This document shows positions 30,263-41,600 of a DNA stretch of 64,000 bases, one piece after another. Made by a program: the position numbers and the translations under genes. This DNA comes from Paragorgia papillata (Eukaryota > Cnidaria > Anthozoa > Scleralcyonacea > Coralliidae). The stretch lies in assembly GCA_035771165.1 (NCBI GenBank), contig JAWNZC010000181.1:109501-173500 (forward strand). Reading direction: 5' to 3'. Every line of letters begins with the position of its first letter. Position 1 is the first letter of the stretch. The notes beneath the pieces are model-generated. The model was not told where the DNA came from and searched no databases. It saw nothing but the letters and a program-made list of their open reading frames with translations.

Positions 30263-33200
30263 TCTTTAATATAAATCTTATAAAAAAAGTTAATGTTCTC
30301 TAATGACTATTTCTAAAGTAATCTATTTCTCAAATTCATTGTCAGAATATTACTTCTGTTATAAGAAGCGACAATTTATGTGTCTCGATTATTTACATGT
30401 CTTTGGTTTCCGTAGACTCCAACGATCCTTTGTGAAGTCTTAGGTTGCCAATTTCCAATGGTCTAAACTATGTCTGATTCTTCAATGCTTCTTTAATATA
30501 AATCTTATAAAAAAAAGTTAATGTTCTCTAATGACTATTTCTAAACTAATCTATTTCTCAAATTCATTGTCAGAATATTACTTCTGTTATAAGAAGCGAC
30601 AATTTATGTGTCTCGATTATTTACATGTCTTTGGTTTCCGTAGACTCCAACGATCCTTTGTGAAGTCTTAGGTTGCCAATTTCCAATGGTCTGGAAGTAC
30701 TGTGGATGAACTCTTCTTTAAATGCCATGATAAGGAACTGTGGTTACTCTTGGTCGATATTCTGCTGGAAAGATCTGCCTTGTTGCTTCTCCTTGGTTTC
30801 CGTAGACTCCAACGATCCTTTGTGAAGTCTTAGGTTGCCAATTTCCAATGGTCTAAACTATGTCTGATTCTTCAATGCTTCTTTCATATAAATCTTATAA
30901 AAAAAGTTAATGTTCTCTAATGACTATTTCTAAACTAATCTATTTCTCAAATTCATTGTCAGAATATTACTTCTGTTATAAGAAGCGACAATTTATGTGT
31001 CTCGATTATTTACATGTCTTTGGTTTCCGTAGACTCCAACGATCCTTTGTGAAGTCTTAGGTTGCCAATTTCCAATGGTCTGGACGTACTGTGGATGAAC
31101 TTTGTCTTAAATGCTATGATAAGGAACTGTGGTTACTCTTGGTCGATATTCTGCTGGAAAGATCTGCCTTGTTGCTTCTCCTTGGTTTGCGTAGACTCCA
31201 ACGATCCTTTGTGAAGTCCTAGGTTGCCAATATCCAATGGTCTGGACGTACTGTGGATGAACTTTTTCTTAAATGCCATGATAAGGAACTGTGGTTACTC
31301 CTGGTCGATATTCTGCAGGAAAGATCTGCCTTGTTGCTTCTCTTTGGTTTCCGTAGACTCCAACGATCCTTTGTGGAGTCTTAGGTTGCCAATGGTCTGG
31401 ACGTACTGTGGACGAACTCTTCTTTAAATGCAATGATAAGGAACTGTGGTTACTGTTGGTCGATATTCTGCTGGAAAGATCTGCCTTGTTGCTTCTCTTT
31501 GGTTTCCGTAGACTCCAACGATCCTTTGTGAAGTCCTAGGTTGCCAATTTCCAATGGTCTGGACGTACTGTGGATGAACTTTGTCTTAAAAGCTATGATA
31601 AGGAACTGTGGTTACTCTTGGTCGATATTCTGCTGGAAAGATCTGCCTTGTTGCTTCTCTTTGGTTTCCGTAGACTCCAACGATCCTTTGTGAAGTCTTA
31701 GGTAGCCAATGGTCTGGACGTACTGTGGACGAACTCTTCTTTAAATGCCATGATAAGGAACTGTGGTTACTCTTGGTCGATATTCTGCTGGAAAGAACTG
31801 CCTTGTTGCTTCTCTTTGGTTTCCGTAGACTCCAACGATCCTTTGTGAAGTCTTAGGTTGCCAATTTCCAATGGTCTAAACTATGTCTGATTCTTCAATG
31901 CTTCTTTAATATAAATCTTATAAAAAAAGTTAATGTTCTGTAATGACTATTTCTAAACTAATCTATTTCTCAAATTCATTGTCAGAATATTACTTCTGTT
32001 ATAAGAAGCGACAATTTATGTGTCTCGATTATTTACATGTCTTTGGTTTCCGTAGACTCCAACGATCCTTTGTGAAGTCTTAGGTTGCCAATTGCCAATG
32101 GTCTGGACGTGCTGTGGATGAACTTTGTCTTAAATGCTATGATAAGGAACTGTGGTTACTCTTGGTCGATATTCTGCTGGAAAGATCTGCCTTGTTGCTT
32201 CTCCTTGGTTTCCGTAGACTCCAACGATCCTTTGTGAAGTCTTAGGTTGCCAATTTCCAATGGTCTAAACTATGTCTGATTCTTCAATGCTTCTTTCATA
32301 TAAATCTTATAAAAAAAGTTAATGTTCTCTAATGACTATTTCTAAACTAATCTATTTCTCAAATTCATTGTCAGAATATTACTTCTGTTATAAGAAGCGA
32401 CAACTCATGTGTCTCGATTATTTACATGTCTTTGGTTTCCGTAGACTCCAACGATACTTTGTGAAGTCTTAGGTTGCCAATGGTCTGGACGTACTGTGGA
32501 TGAACTCGTTCTTAAATGCTATGATAAGGAACTGTGGTTACTCTTGGTCTGGACGTACTGTGGATGAACTTTGTCTTAAATGCTATGATAAGGAACTGTG
32601 GTTACTCTTGGTCGATATTCTGCTGGAAAGATCTGCCTTGTTGCTTCTCCTTGGTTTGCGTAGACTCCAACGATCCTTTGTGAAGTCCTAGGTTGCCAAT
32701 ATCCAATGGTCTGGACGTACTGTGGATGAACTTTTTCTTAAATGCCATGATAAGGAACTGTGGTTACTCCTGGTCGATATTCTGCAGGAAAGATCTGCCT
32801 TGTTGCTTCTCTTTGGTTTCCGTAGACTCCAACGATCCTTTGTGGAGTCTTAGGTTGCCAATGGTCTGGACGTACTGTGGACGAACTCTTCTTTAAATGC
32901 AATGATAAGGAACTGTGGTTACTGTTGGTCGATATTCTGCTGGAAAGATCTGCCTTGTTGCTTCTCTTTGGTTTCCGTAGACTCCAACGATCCTTTGTGA
33001 AGTCCTAGGTTGCCAATTTCCAATGGTCTGGACGTACTGTGGATGAACTTTGTCTTAAAAGCTATGATAAGGAACTGTGGTTACTCTTGGTCGATATTCT
33101 GCTGGAAAGATCTGCCTTGTTGCTTCTCTTTGGTTTCCGTAGACTCCAACGATCCTTTGTGAAGTCTTAGGTTGCCAATTTCCAATGGTCTGGACGTACT

Positions 33201-33760
33201 GTGGATGAACTTTGTCTTAAAAGCTATGATAAGGAACTGTGGTTACTCTTGGTCGATATTCTGTTGGAAAGAACTGCCTTGTTGCTTCTCTTTGGTTTCC
33301 GTAGACTCCAACGATCCTTTGTGGAGTCTTAGGTTGCCAATGGTCTGGACGTACTGTGGATGAACTCTTTCTTAAATGCTATGATAAGGAACTGTGGTTA
33401 CTCTTGGTCGATATTCTGCTGGAAAGAACTGCCTTGTTGCTTCTCTTTGGTTTCCGTAGACTCCAACGATCCTTTGTGGAGTCTTAGGTTGCCAATGGTC
33501 TGGACGTACTGTGGACGAACTCTTCTTTAAATGCCATGATAAGGAACTGTGGTTACTCTTGGTCGATATTCTGCTGGAAAGATCTGCCTTGTTGCTTCTC
33601 CTTGGTTTGCGTAGACTCCAACGATCCTTTGTGAAGTCTTATGCTTTCAATATTCAGTGGTCTGGACGTACTGTGGACGAACTCTTTCTTGAATGAAATG
33701 ATAAGGAACTGTGGTTAATGTTGGTCAATATTCTGCTGAAAAGATCTGTCTCGTTGCTTC
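30263..33760 (+). repeat. Complex A/B tandem array
   Basis: A units (155 or 162 bp) carry GGTCTGGACGTACTGTGG, TGATAAGGAACTGTGGTTAC and GTTTCCGTAGACTCCAACGA. B units (about 227 bp) carry AAACTATGTCTGATTCTTCA and GAATATTACTTCTGTTATAA. A larger block (about 31060-31720) is repeated almost unchanged near 32540-33190, so there is a higher-order level. B units contain the terminal sequence of the adjacent fold-back. Short frames such as DKELWLLLVDILLERS recur but are interrupted; I cannot assign a gene. Confidence 0.9.
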
Positions 33761-33839
33761 TCTTTTCTTTTCTATTTGAAGAGCAGTATTAGAATCTATA
33801 GTCATTCCTAAACTTGCATTTTCCTTATTCTCCTTTCTT

Positions 33840-34860
33840 TTTTCCCCCCATCTTTTCCTCTCTTTTCTTCTCTACTTCTACCTGATTTGTCTAGCTTCTC
33901 GTTCTCATTTTCATCTTCGTTCTTCCTTTCATCTTCCTCATCTTCCTTTTCGTTTCGCTTTTTTCTTTCCTTTCCCCCCCTACTTCTCCACCTTTTTGTC
34001 CTCCTGTTCCTCCTTTTCTTTCGTCCCTTGACTTTCTTCTGCTTCGCCTCTTTTGTGCTCTCCTTTTTTCTTCTCTTCCTTCTCCTTCTCCCACTCCTCC
34101 TTTTCCTTTCCCCCTCCGCCTCTTCTTTCTCCTCCTCTTACTCACTCCGCCTCTTCCTTCCCATTCTCCTTCTCTTTCTTCTCCCCCTCCTTCTCCCCTG
34201 TCTTTCTTCTCATCTTCTTTCTCCCCTTCCTTTTTTCTGTCCTCCTCCTTCTCTTTCCTGTCTTCATCCTTGACTTTCTCCTCCTTCCTCTTGTTTTTGT
34301 CTTTTTTCCCTCGTCATTCTTCTTCTTCTCCTCTTCCTCGTCTCCTTTTCCTCTTCTCTTCCACCTTCTCTTCCTCCAGCTTCTCCTCCACTTTCTCTCC
34401 CACCTTCTCTACCTCCGGCTCCTCCTCCACTTTCTCTCCCACCTTCTCTTCCTCCGGCTCCTCCTCCACTTTCTCTCCCACCTTCTATTCCTCCGGCTCC
34501 TCCTCCACTTTCTCTCCCACCTTCTCTTCCTCCGGCTCCTACTCCACTTTCTCTCCCACCTTCTCTTCCTCCGGCTCCTCCTCCACCTTCTCTTCCTCCA
34601 GCTTCTCCTCCACTTTCTCTCCCACCTTCTCTTCCTCCGGCTCCTCCTCCACTTTCTCTCCCACCCTCTCTTCCTCCGGCTCCTCCTCCACTTTCTCTCC
34701 CACCTTCTCTTCCTCCGGCTCCTCCTCCACTTTCTCTCCCACCTTCTCTTCCTCCGCTCCTCCTCCACTTTTTCTCCCACCTTCTCCCCCTCTTCCTTCT
34801 TTTCTTGTTCCTTCTTTCCCACCTTCCCTCCCTCTTCCTTCTTCTCCTCCAGTTTAGTCA
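33840..34860 (-). repeat. Pyrimidine-rich tract with 39 bp repeat
   Basis: Plus strand is almost pure C/T. From about 34384 to 34765 a 39 bp unit (core CTTCCTCCGGCTCCTCCTCC) repeats about nine times. On the minus strand it reads VGEKVEEEPEEEK per unit, so it could be a Glu-rich coding repeat, with the frame VTQQQKLVDLVTKLEEKKEE just upstream (34790-34890). Frames on the other strand are artefacts. Confidence 0.75.
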
Positions 34861-35085
34861 CCAAGTCAACCAGTTTCTGTTGCTGTGTCACTAACATATC
34901 AAATATTACTTACTCTAACCTTGGAATGCATAATCCTCCAGACCATGTAACCAAAATAAATTACTGATCTTTTAGTTTCCACATGACTAGACTAAATCTA
35001 AGAAGAATATAGACTGCATTTAATGTATAATTTGCGTGAAATAATTTTTAAGTGTCATGCAACATTGTTCAACAAATACTCACTT

Positions 35086-35142
35086 ATTCCTCTTCTTCCT
35101 TTGCCGTTCCTCATTTCTTTCAGCATATCTTGAACTCCGTTA
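35086..35142 (-). CDS. Possible small exon (GNGVQDMLKEMRNGKGRRGI)
   Basis: Preceded by a TACACAG acceptor and followed by GTGAGT. Reads GNGVQDMLKEMRNGKGRRGI. Together with the Glu-rich frame at 34.4-34.9 kb and the basic ORF at 36575-36901 it may belong to one minus-strand gene; the link is only inferred from strand and spacing. Confidence 0.3.
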
Positions 35143-35255
35143 CCCTGTGTAGCAGTCGATTTTTAGAAGAGGAAGTGGGCGGGAGGCCGGAGGCGGTTGA
35201 GCGGGCTAAACGGAAAACCGTCGGCCGGGTTTCTATATGTTTTTGATTGCCAGTT

Positions 35256-35523
35256 CAAAAACTCATTAATAATTCATGAGGAAAACACAAAGGAAATCAG
35301 TACCATGTCCGTGGTTTTATACCTGATAAAACTTCTTGACGTCGGAAAGAATACTAATGAACATACAATTTAATATAAAGAATACTAATGAACATAACAT
35401 CCAATAACGAATCGTTTTTGAAGCCATTCAAAACACTCGCATCACGTGTTTTATCAGATCTAAAACACTCGGGCTGCGCCCTCGTGGTTTTAAATCTGAT
35501 AAAACACTCCTGCTCGTGTTTTA
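35256..35523. mobile_element. Element with AACTCATTAATAATTCATGA end and apex hairpin, copy 2
   Basis: Same plan as 26101-26378: AAACTCATTAATAATTCATG at left, then a hairpin with ACTCGGGCTGCGCCCTCG apex and GTTTTATCAGAT arms. Confidence 0.6.
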
Positions 35524-35531
35524 AATATTAC

Positions 35532-36475
35532 TTCACCGGTGGACTGGAAATACGTGATTGGTTAATAAATTATTAAGCTCTCGTCGCTTTATATTAATCT
35601 CATTATTCACAATTTTTATAAACTTGGGCTACGTTTACAATGTATCACTAGTAGAGGAGGATATATTGCTTTTAATATGCTCCGTTTCAAAATGCTTTTG
35701 ATGCAAATGTAAACCAATTAATTCTGTCTGCACATTGCAGTAGCATTGGAGCAAAGCTAGGTTTAACCAGATATGTACTTCATTCAAATATAAACGCCTG
35801 GAGAAAGTACGGGCCACTGAAGCTGAGCATTTATTGTCGATTTCAAGTTGCTGTTCAACGCGCGATTCGGAAGTTCGTTGGCAAGTTTCAAATTACGTTT
35901 CTAAATTCAGAAGTTGATTAATTACGAAGTTCGATTTGAAGTAAGTTCACCTTTACAGAAAATTATTTCGGTCGACCAGACTTACTTTTGATACGATTTC
36001 TTTCGGAAAATATGTTAATCATTCTGCAATTCCAAATTAACAACTGCGTAGCCAAAAAATGGCGCAAAGCTGAACTTCGAAATCGAATCGAACATTCGAA
36101 CCTCAAATCGAACTTCGTAATGAACTTCTAAATTTAGAAATTTAATTTGCAACTTGGCAACGAACGCGTTGAAAAGCGAGTTGAGATCGCCAATAAATGC
36201 TCTGCTCCAGTGGTTAGTAGTTTTCCCAGGCGTCTATATTTGAATGAAGTTCATGTCTGGTTAAACCTAGATTTGCTGCAAAGTGCAAACGGAATCAACC
36301 GGTTTACACTTGCGCCAAAAGGAGTTTGAAACGGAGCATATTTAAAGTAATATATCCTATATATTCGATACAGTGTAAACGTAACCCAGTCCATAAAAAT
36401 TGTGACTAATGAGCTTAATAACCGATGAAAGCTTAATTCCTAACAACGTATTTCCAGTCCGCCAGTGGACTGGCA
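35532..36475. mobile_element. 0.94 kb fold-back element
   Basis: Ends CCGGTGGACTGGAAATACGT and complement; arms of about 190 bp (35626-35830 and 36195-36390) include GTTTAACCAGATATGTACTT. The centre consists of GTTCGA/TCGAAC and GAAGTTC words around 36005. No coding capacity. Confidence 0.75.
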
Positions 36476-36574
36476 AATGGCTATCGAAAACATATAGAAA
36501 CCTGGCAGACGGTTTTTCGTCTAGCCCGCTCACCCACCCACACTCGCAGGCTAAACCACCGTTTTCATCCCATC

Positions 36575-36901
36575 TTATTTCTTCATTCTTCTCGCTCTTT
36601 TTGATTTGTTAGATTCATCTGATCCTTTTCTTCCATGTCGTCGTTTTACTTCGTGCTTGTCTCTTCTTCTCTTTGACTCGCCAGATGTACTAGAATGACT
36701 ACATTCCCCTTCATCTTGTGGTTCTACTTCGTGCTCGTCTCTTCTTCTCTTTGACTCGCCAGATGTACTAGAATGACTACATTCCCCTTCATCTTGCGCT
36801 CGCTTTACCCCTTTCTGATCTGAAAATTTAAGAACATCTAATGTTTTAATCTCATTCAATTTATAAATTTTACAATCTTTTACCATCAGCCTTTGACTCA
36901 T
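36575..36901 (-). CDS. Unidentified Ser/Arg/Lys-rich protein or exon
   Basis: ATG at 36901 opens 108 codons: MSQRLMVKDCKIYKLNEIKT at the start, then two near-identical copies of a QDEGECSHSSTSGESKRRRD block (63 bp duplication), and a basic tail ending KRARRMKK. The composition (acidic/serine patches, bipartite basic clusters) suggests a nuclear protein. I recognise no family. It could be a complete small ORF or the first exon of a minus-strand gene continuing to 35.1 and 34.9 kb. Confidence 0.4.
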   Translation of the reverse strand: MSQRLMVKDCKIYKLNEIKTLDVLKFSDQKGVKRAQDEGECSHSSTSGESKRRRDEHEVEPQDEGECSHSSTSGESKRRRDKHEVKRRHGRKGSDESNKSKRARRMKK

Positions 36902-37054
36902 TTTTCACTCAAGTAAAGAATTACTTAACTATAACACAAGACATGCATCAAAATCTACTTTTTCTCTTCCTAAAATGAGATAGGGAGCTAAGATATGGAA
37001 CTCTCTTAATAAAAATATTTTTACTCGGGCTACTGTGGTAGGCAGCTCCCAACT

Positions 37055-37128
37055 TGACCTGTAGCTCAGTTGGTATAGAGCATCGGACTAGTAAACCGAA
37101 GGTCGCGGGTTCGAATCCCAGCTGGGCC
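37055..37128 (+). repeat. tRNA-Thr(AGT)-like SINE head
   Basis: A-box TAGCTCAGTTGGTATAGAGC and B-box GGTTCGAATCC are present, with anticodon-loop CTAGTAA between TCGGA and ACCGA. The acceptor stem pairs poorly (about 4 of 7), so it is a tRNA-derived SINE or pseudogene, not a functional tRNA. A second copy with damaged D-arm is at about 37289-37371, and an inverted 5' half at 37196-37235. Confidence 0.65.
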
Positions 37129-37288
37129 AAGGAGAGTTTTCTCTTGTCCTCTGACCAGGGATGGCGTTAGAAGTCTAACGTTTCGAAGGAAGGTCCTCTA
37201 AGGTGCTCTACCAACTGAGTTACAGGTCAAGTTGGGAGCTGGAGGTCAAATTATAGTACTTAGGCTATCATTCGACTTTCAGGTCGTA

Positions 37289-37371
37289 ATTAGTTGGTAG
37301 AGGTCGTAATCAGTTGGTAGAGCGTCGGACTAGTAAACCGAAGGTCGTGGGTTCGAATCCCAGCCGGGCCA
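37289..37371 (+). repeat. Second tRNA-Thr-like SINE head
   Basis: Same anticodon region (GTCGGACTAGTAAACCGA) and B-box as 37055-37128. The D-arm region is duplicated and rearranged (AGTTGGTAGAGGTCGTAATC). Confidence 0.6.
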
Positions 37372-37507
37372 AGTAGAGTTTTCTGTATTTGCCCAGTCTG
37401 GTTCATCACTGGTAGTAACACATTATTATTATTCTCCATCCGAGTTCACTGTCTCACAATAATCATTCGAAATCGGTTAAACAAGTTAAAAATTTCACCT
37501 GGTAATT

Positions 37508-37999
37508 AAAGGGCATATGACTCGAAAATTAAGTTTGTCTTATTGAAAAGAACATTTAAAATGATAAAATAACATCTTTTGCAGTTTTTGGTTTCCTTGC
37601 TTCGTTTTTGAGATATTCCAGTTTGTTTGATATGCAAATGACACAACTTTTTACGTCACACATGCATAATGAGTATTATGACTTACCGAGGGAAGGTTAC
37701 ATATCTTTGCTATTGTGAAACGAAATCACTTGGAATTCTACGTGTTTGGCCGTTGTAGGTAGAAACACGCACATGCTTCCTTTGGCTTAAGCCCATGTTT
37801 TCATAATAGCAGAGATATGTAACCTTTCTGATAACTCATTATGCACATGTGACGTAAAAAGTTGTGTCATTTGCATATCAAACAAGCTGGAATATCTCAA
37901 AAACGAAGCAAGGAAACCAAAAACTGCAAAAGATGTTATTTTATCATTTTAAATGTTCTTTTCAATAAGACAAACTTAATTTCGAGTCATATGCCCTTT
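37508..37999. mobile_element. Palindromic MITE (TTAA family), copy 2
   Basis: TTAAAGGGCATATGACTCGA at left and complement at right, with arms of about 200 bp that include GATAAAATAACATCTTTTGC and TTGATATGCAAATGACACAA. Nearly the same sequence as 56889-57386. Confidence 0.8.
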
Positions 38000-38047
38000 A
38001 AGTAATTTATCTCGTTCAGACATAAGCAAAGAGGTCCTATCAAAATG

Positions 38048-38555
38048 CAACCTCGTGCCCAGGACATTTTGCCTCCACGTCGGGAGGTCGGCGAAAATGG
38101 CCCTGGCATCGGCTGGTCACGTGACACCCAGAATTTTGGGGTGTTTTGACAAGAAAATTAATGCGGTCTATGTGTTTTGTTTTTGTATAATACGTATACA
38201 TGAATAATAAATGAGAAATATTTAACGTTCTGCCAAATCACTCATGTGAACCTTTATCATAAAAGCAACTGGCTAGCATTATTCATCATGATACTCCCAC
38301 AATTATCCAGGATACATGCAAATGTTATGAAGAAACATATCTAATGTTGTTCTTGACTTTAACCAAAGCTATCGTTTCCATTCTTTGGGTAAACTTTGCA
38401 GAGTGGATCTATGCACTTCAAATTTTTATAAATAAATTAATATTAATTTACTTATAAAAATTTGGCCAATCAGATTATAGAATGGACCAGCCGATACCAG
38501 GGCCATTTTCGCCAACCTCCCAACATGGAGGCAAAATGACCTGGGTACGAGGTTG
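38048..38555. mobile_element. TIR element next to Roco gene 3' end
   Basis: Ends CAACCTCGTGCCCAGGACAT and complement; sub-terminal GGCGAAAATGGCCCTGGCAT is also inverted. About 0.5 kb, non-coding. It lies about 50 bp past the Roco stop codon. Confidence 0.75.
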
Positions 38556-38606
38556 ATGAAAATGCCGATTCGCCTTATTGATAACATGATTTGATAACAA
38601 AAATAT

Positions 38607-41600
38607 TTATTTCTCTTTTTTGCCCGTATTTTTCTTGCTCCCAAAAACATCTGAGTTGTCCAAAATTTGGGAGAATGCACCACCTAATTTAGTTGACATG
38701 CATGGCTTGTCTACTGTTTTCATTTGTTTCTTCAAGTCGGCGTCACTTACGAAAATGGCTGGTGAAAGAATGGAAAAAGGTGTTGAGCTTGAGGGAAAAA
38801 AGGGCTTGAGAAAACTGTAAATATGCCTGGTTTCTTTAGTTGAAAAAAACAACAAAAAACAAAAAATACCTTTTTCTCCACTCAGTATCTCAACAAGGTC
38901 ATCCCTTTCCATTTTCTTCAAGAATGCAATCAGCTTCTCAACGTTATTCCCAGCTTTAGTTTCCCAGTGACTCAGTAAAGTATCTGCTGGATCGTTGCTT
39001 TGTTGAAATCTCTTTACAGCTTTAATGGAGTATCCCATGTTTCCAGCCAACGTTATGTAATCTTTAACGTAATTTGGCCGGTTCAACTCATTACATATTT
39101 CAATGTAGTCATTAGCATTGAGCTCGCTGATTTTCAGGGCTGTTGGGAAAGTATAAATCACAAGAATGGAAAAGACATTTAATTTAAGTATTCTACAACG
39201 AAACTAGAGGACACAAATGTATTTTTAAACTGACAAGGACAATTTCAATTATTTACAATTTTTCAAAACTAATAAAAACCTTAAAAATTTCCTCCGACTG
39301 AACCGAGATGAAATGTTTAAAGGCCATGTTACACGGTGCAATTTTTAATGCACCTTGTCTCGCAACGGCGTTGCACGACGGCGGCGTTGCTAGACAAGTT
39401 GCATGAACCATCGCACCGTGTAACATGCTGTGCAATGGAGAAAATCGTTGCTAGACAAGTTGCATGAACCATTGCACCGTGTAACATGCTGTGCAATGGT
39501 CAAAATCGTTGCTAGAGAAGTTGCATGAACCATTGCACGGTGTAACATGCTATGCAATGGTCAAAATCGTTGCTAGACAAGTTGCATGAACCATCGCACC
39601 GTGTAACATGCTGTGCAATGGTCAAAATCGTTGCGAGACATGTTGCATGAACCATTGCACGGTGTAACATACTGTGCAATGGTCAAAATCGTTGCGAGAC
39701 ATGTTGCATGAACCATTGCACCGTGTAACATGCTGTGCAATGGTCAAAAGCGTTGCGAGACAAGTTGCATGAACCATTGCACGGTGTAACATGCTGTGCA
39801 ATGGTCAAAATCGTTGCGAGACATGTTGCATGAACCATTGCACGGTGTAACATGCTGTGCAATGGTCAAAATGGTTGCGAGACAAGTTGCATGAACCATT
39901 GCACCGTGTAACATGCTGCGCAATGGTCAAAATCGTTGCGAGACATGTTGCAACAATCGTTGCACAAAGTAGAATCGGGTTCTACTTTCTGCAACGATTG
40001 CAGCAATTTTTTTCAGTGCTGCACCGTGTAACACCCCTTCAGCAACTTGTCTCGCAATATTTTGTTATGATTTGGCACTCAATTGGAAAATTGCATAAAC
40101 GCGTTGCAGCGTGTAACACTCTCTTGCAACTGCAATGCTACATGAGTCATCATTGCGAGACAAGTTGCATGGAAAAATTGCACCACGACTTCCCTTGTTT
40201 AACCCATTCATCCTGCTTGAATCAACAATAAATGATCCTTTATTGTTTCACTATGCCTAACACCAGACTATGTTACTCTATCCAACACGACTAGTTTACT
40301 CTGTTTAACACCAAAATATTTTACTCTATCTAACACCAGACTATTTTACTCTATCTAACACCAGACTATGTTACTCTGGCTAACACTAGACAATTTATAC
40401 TATTTTACTCTGTCTAACACCAGACTATTTTACTCTGTCTATAACACCAGACTATTTTACTCTGTCTAACACCAGACTATGTTACTCTGTCTAACACCAG
40501 ACTATTTTACTGTGTCTAACACCAGACTATTTTACTCTGTCTAACACCAGACTATTTTACTCTGTCTAAAAACCAGACTATTTTATTCTAGCTAACATTA
40601 GACTATTTTACTCTGGCTAACACTAGACTATTTATACTATTTTACTCTGTCTAACACCAAACTATTTTAGTCTGTCTAACACTAGACTATAATGTTACTC
40701 TGTCTAACACCAGACTATTTTACTGTGTCTAACACCAGACTATTTTACTGTGTCTAACACCAGACTATGTTACTCTGGCTAACACTAGACTATTTTACTC
40801 TGTCTAACTAGACTATTTTACTGTGTCTAACACCAGACTATTTTACTGTGTCTAACACCAGACTATTTTACTGTGTCTAACACCAGACTATTTTACTGTG
40901 TCTAACACCAGACTGTTTTACTGTATCTAACACCAAGACTATTTTATTCTGCCTAACACCAGACTATATTTTACTTGTCAAAGGGAGAACCCTCAGACAT
41001 CCTAAGAAGCAATGGGTTAATCTTAGTCTTAACAAGTTCCATTAAGATCATATATGAACTACGAGACCCTATACATACAGAATAAAAGTATTTTTACCTG
41101 AACCTGTAGGTTTAGCAATCTCTTTGTTGAATGCTTCAACCACTTCTGTAAAAACAAAATTCTGAACTTCAAAAAAAAAAAACATTTTGGGTCTTTTATC
41201 CTAAATATACATGTACACCAGTACATAGTTTTCAATTTGCTTCGGTTTAGCTTAATTATTTCAGTTTGCTTATTGAAGAATAAGTTTTTACATTTTGATG
41301 AGAAAAGCTAGTGTTTACCATTAGTTAGCTAAACACATTTTAAGATAGAAGTTTCCAACCTAGGGTATACCTATCTCTCAGGAGTATGCCATGGCATTTT
41401 TACCCCTCTTCAGCCTGAGCCGGCCCAAAACGACCATTTTTTTATTTTACTCTGTTTAACACCAGATGATTTTACTCATCAAAGAGAGAACTCTCAGCCA
41501 TCCTAGGCAGCAAAGAGTTAACAAATGATTAACCCATTCCTGTCTGAGCTGGTCAAAAACAGTCCCTTTATTGTTTTACTGTGTCTAACACCAGATGATT

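Noticed and set aside
33887..34967. Plus-strand F/S/L-rich ORFs of 128-304 codons
   Set aside because: Pyrimidine-rich low-complexity tract with no domain; the minus strand is the better coding candidate.
37055..37371. Functional tRNA-Thr genes
   Set aside because: Promoter boxes and anticodon loop are good but the acceptor and T stems mismatch and copies are rearranged; a tRNA-derived SINE fits better.
39326..40990. CRISPR-like regular repeats
   Set aside because: Repeats are contiguous or degenerate minisatellites without unique spacers, in an animal-type genome and inside introns.
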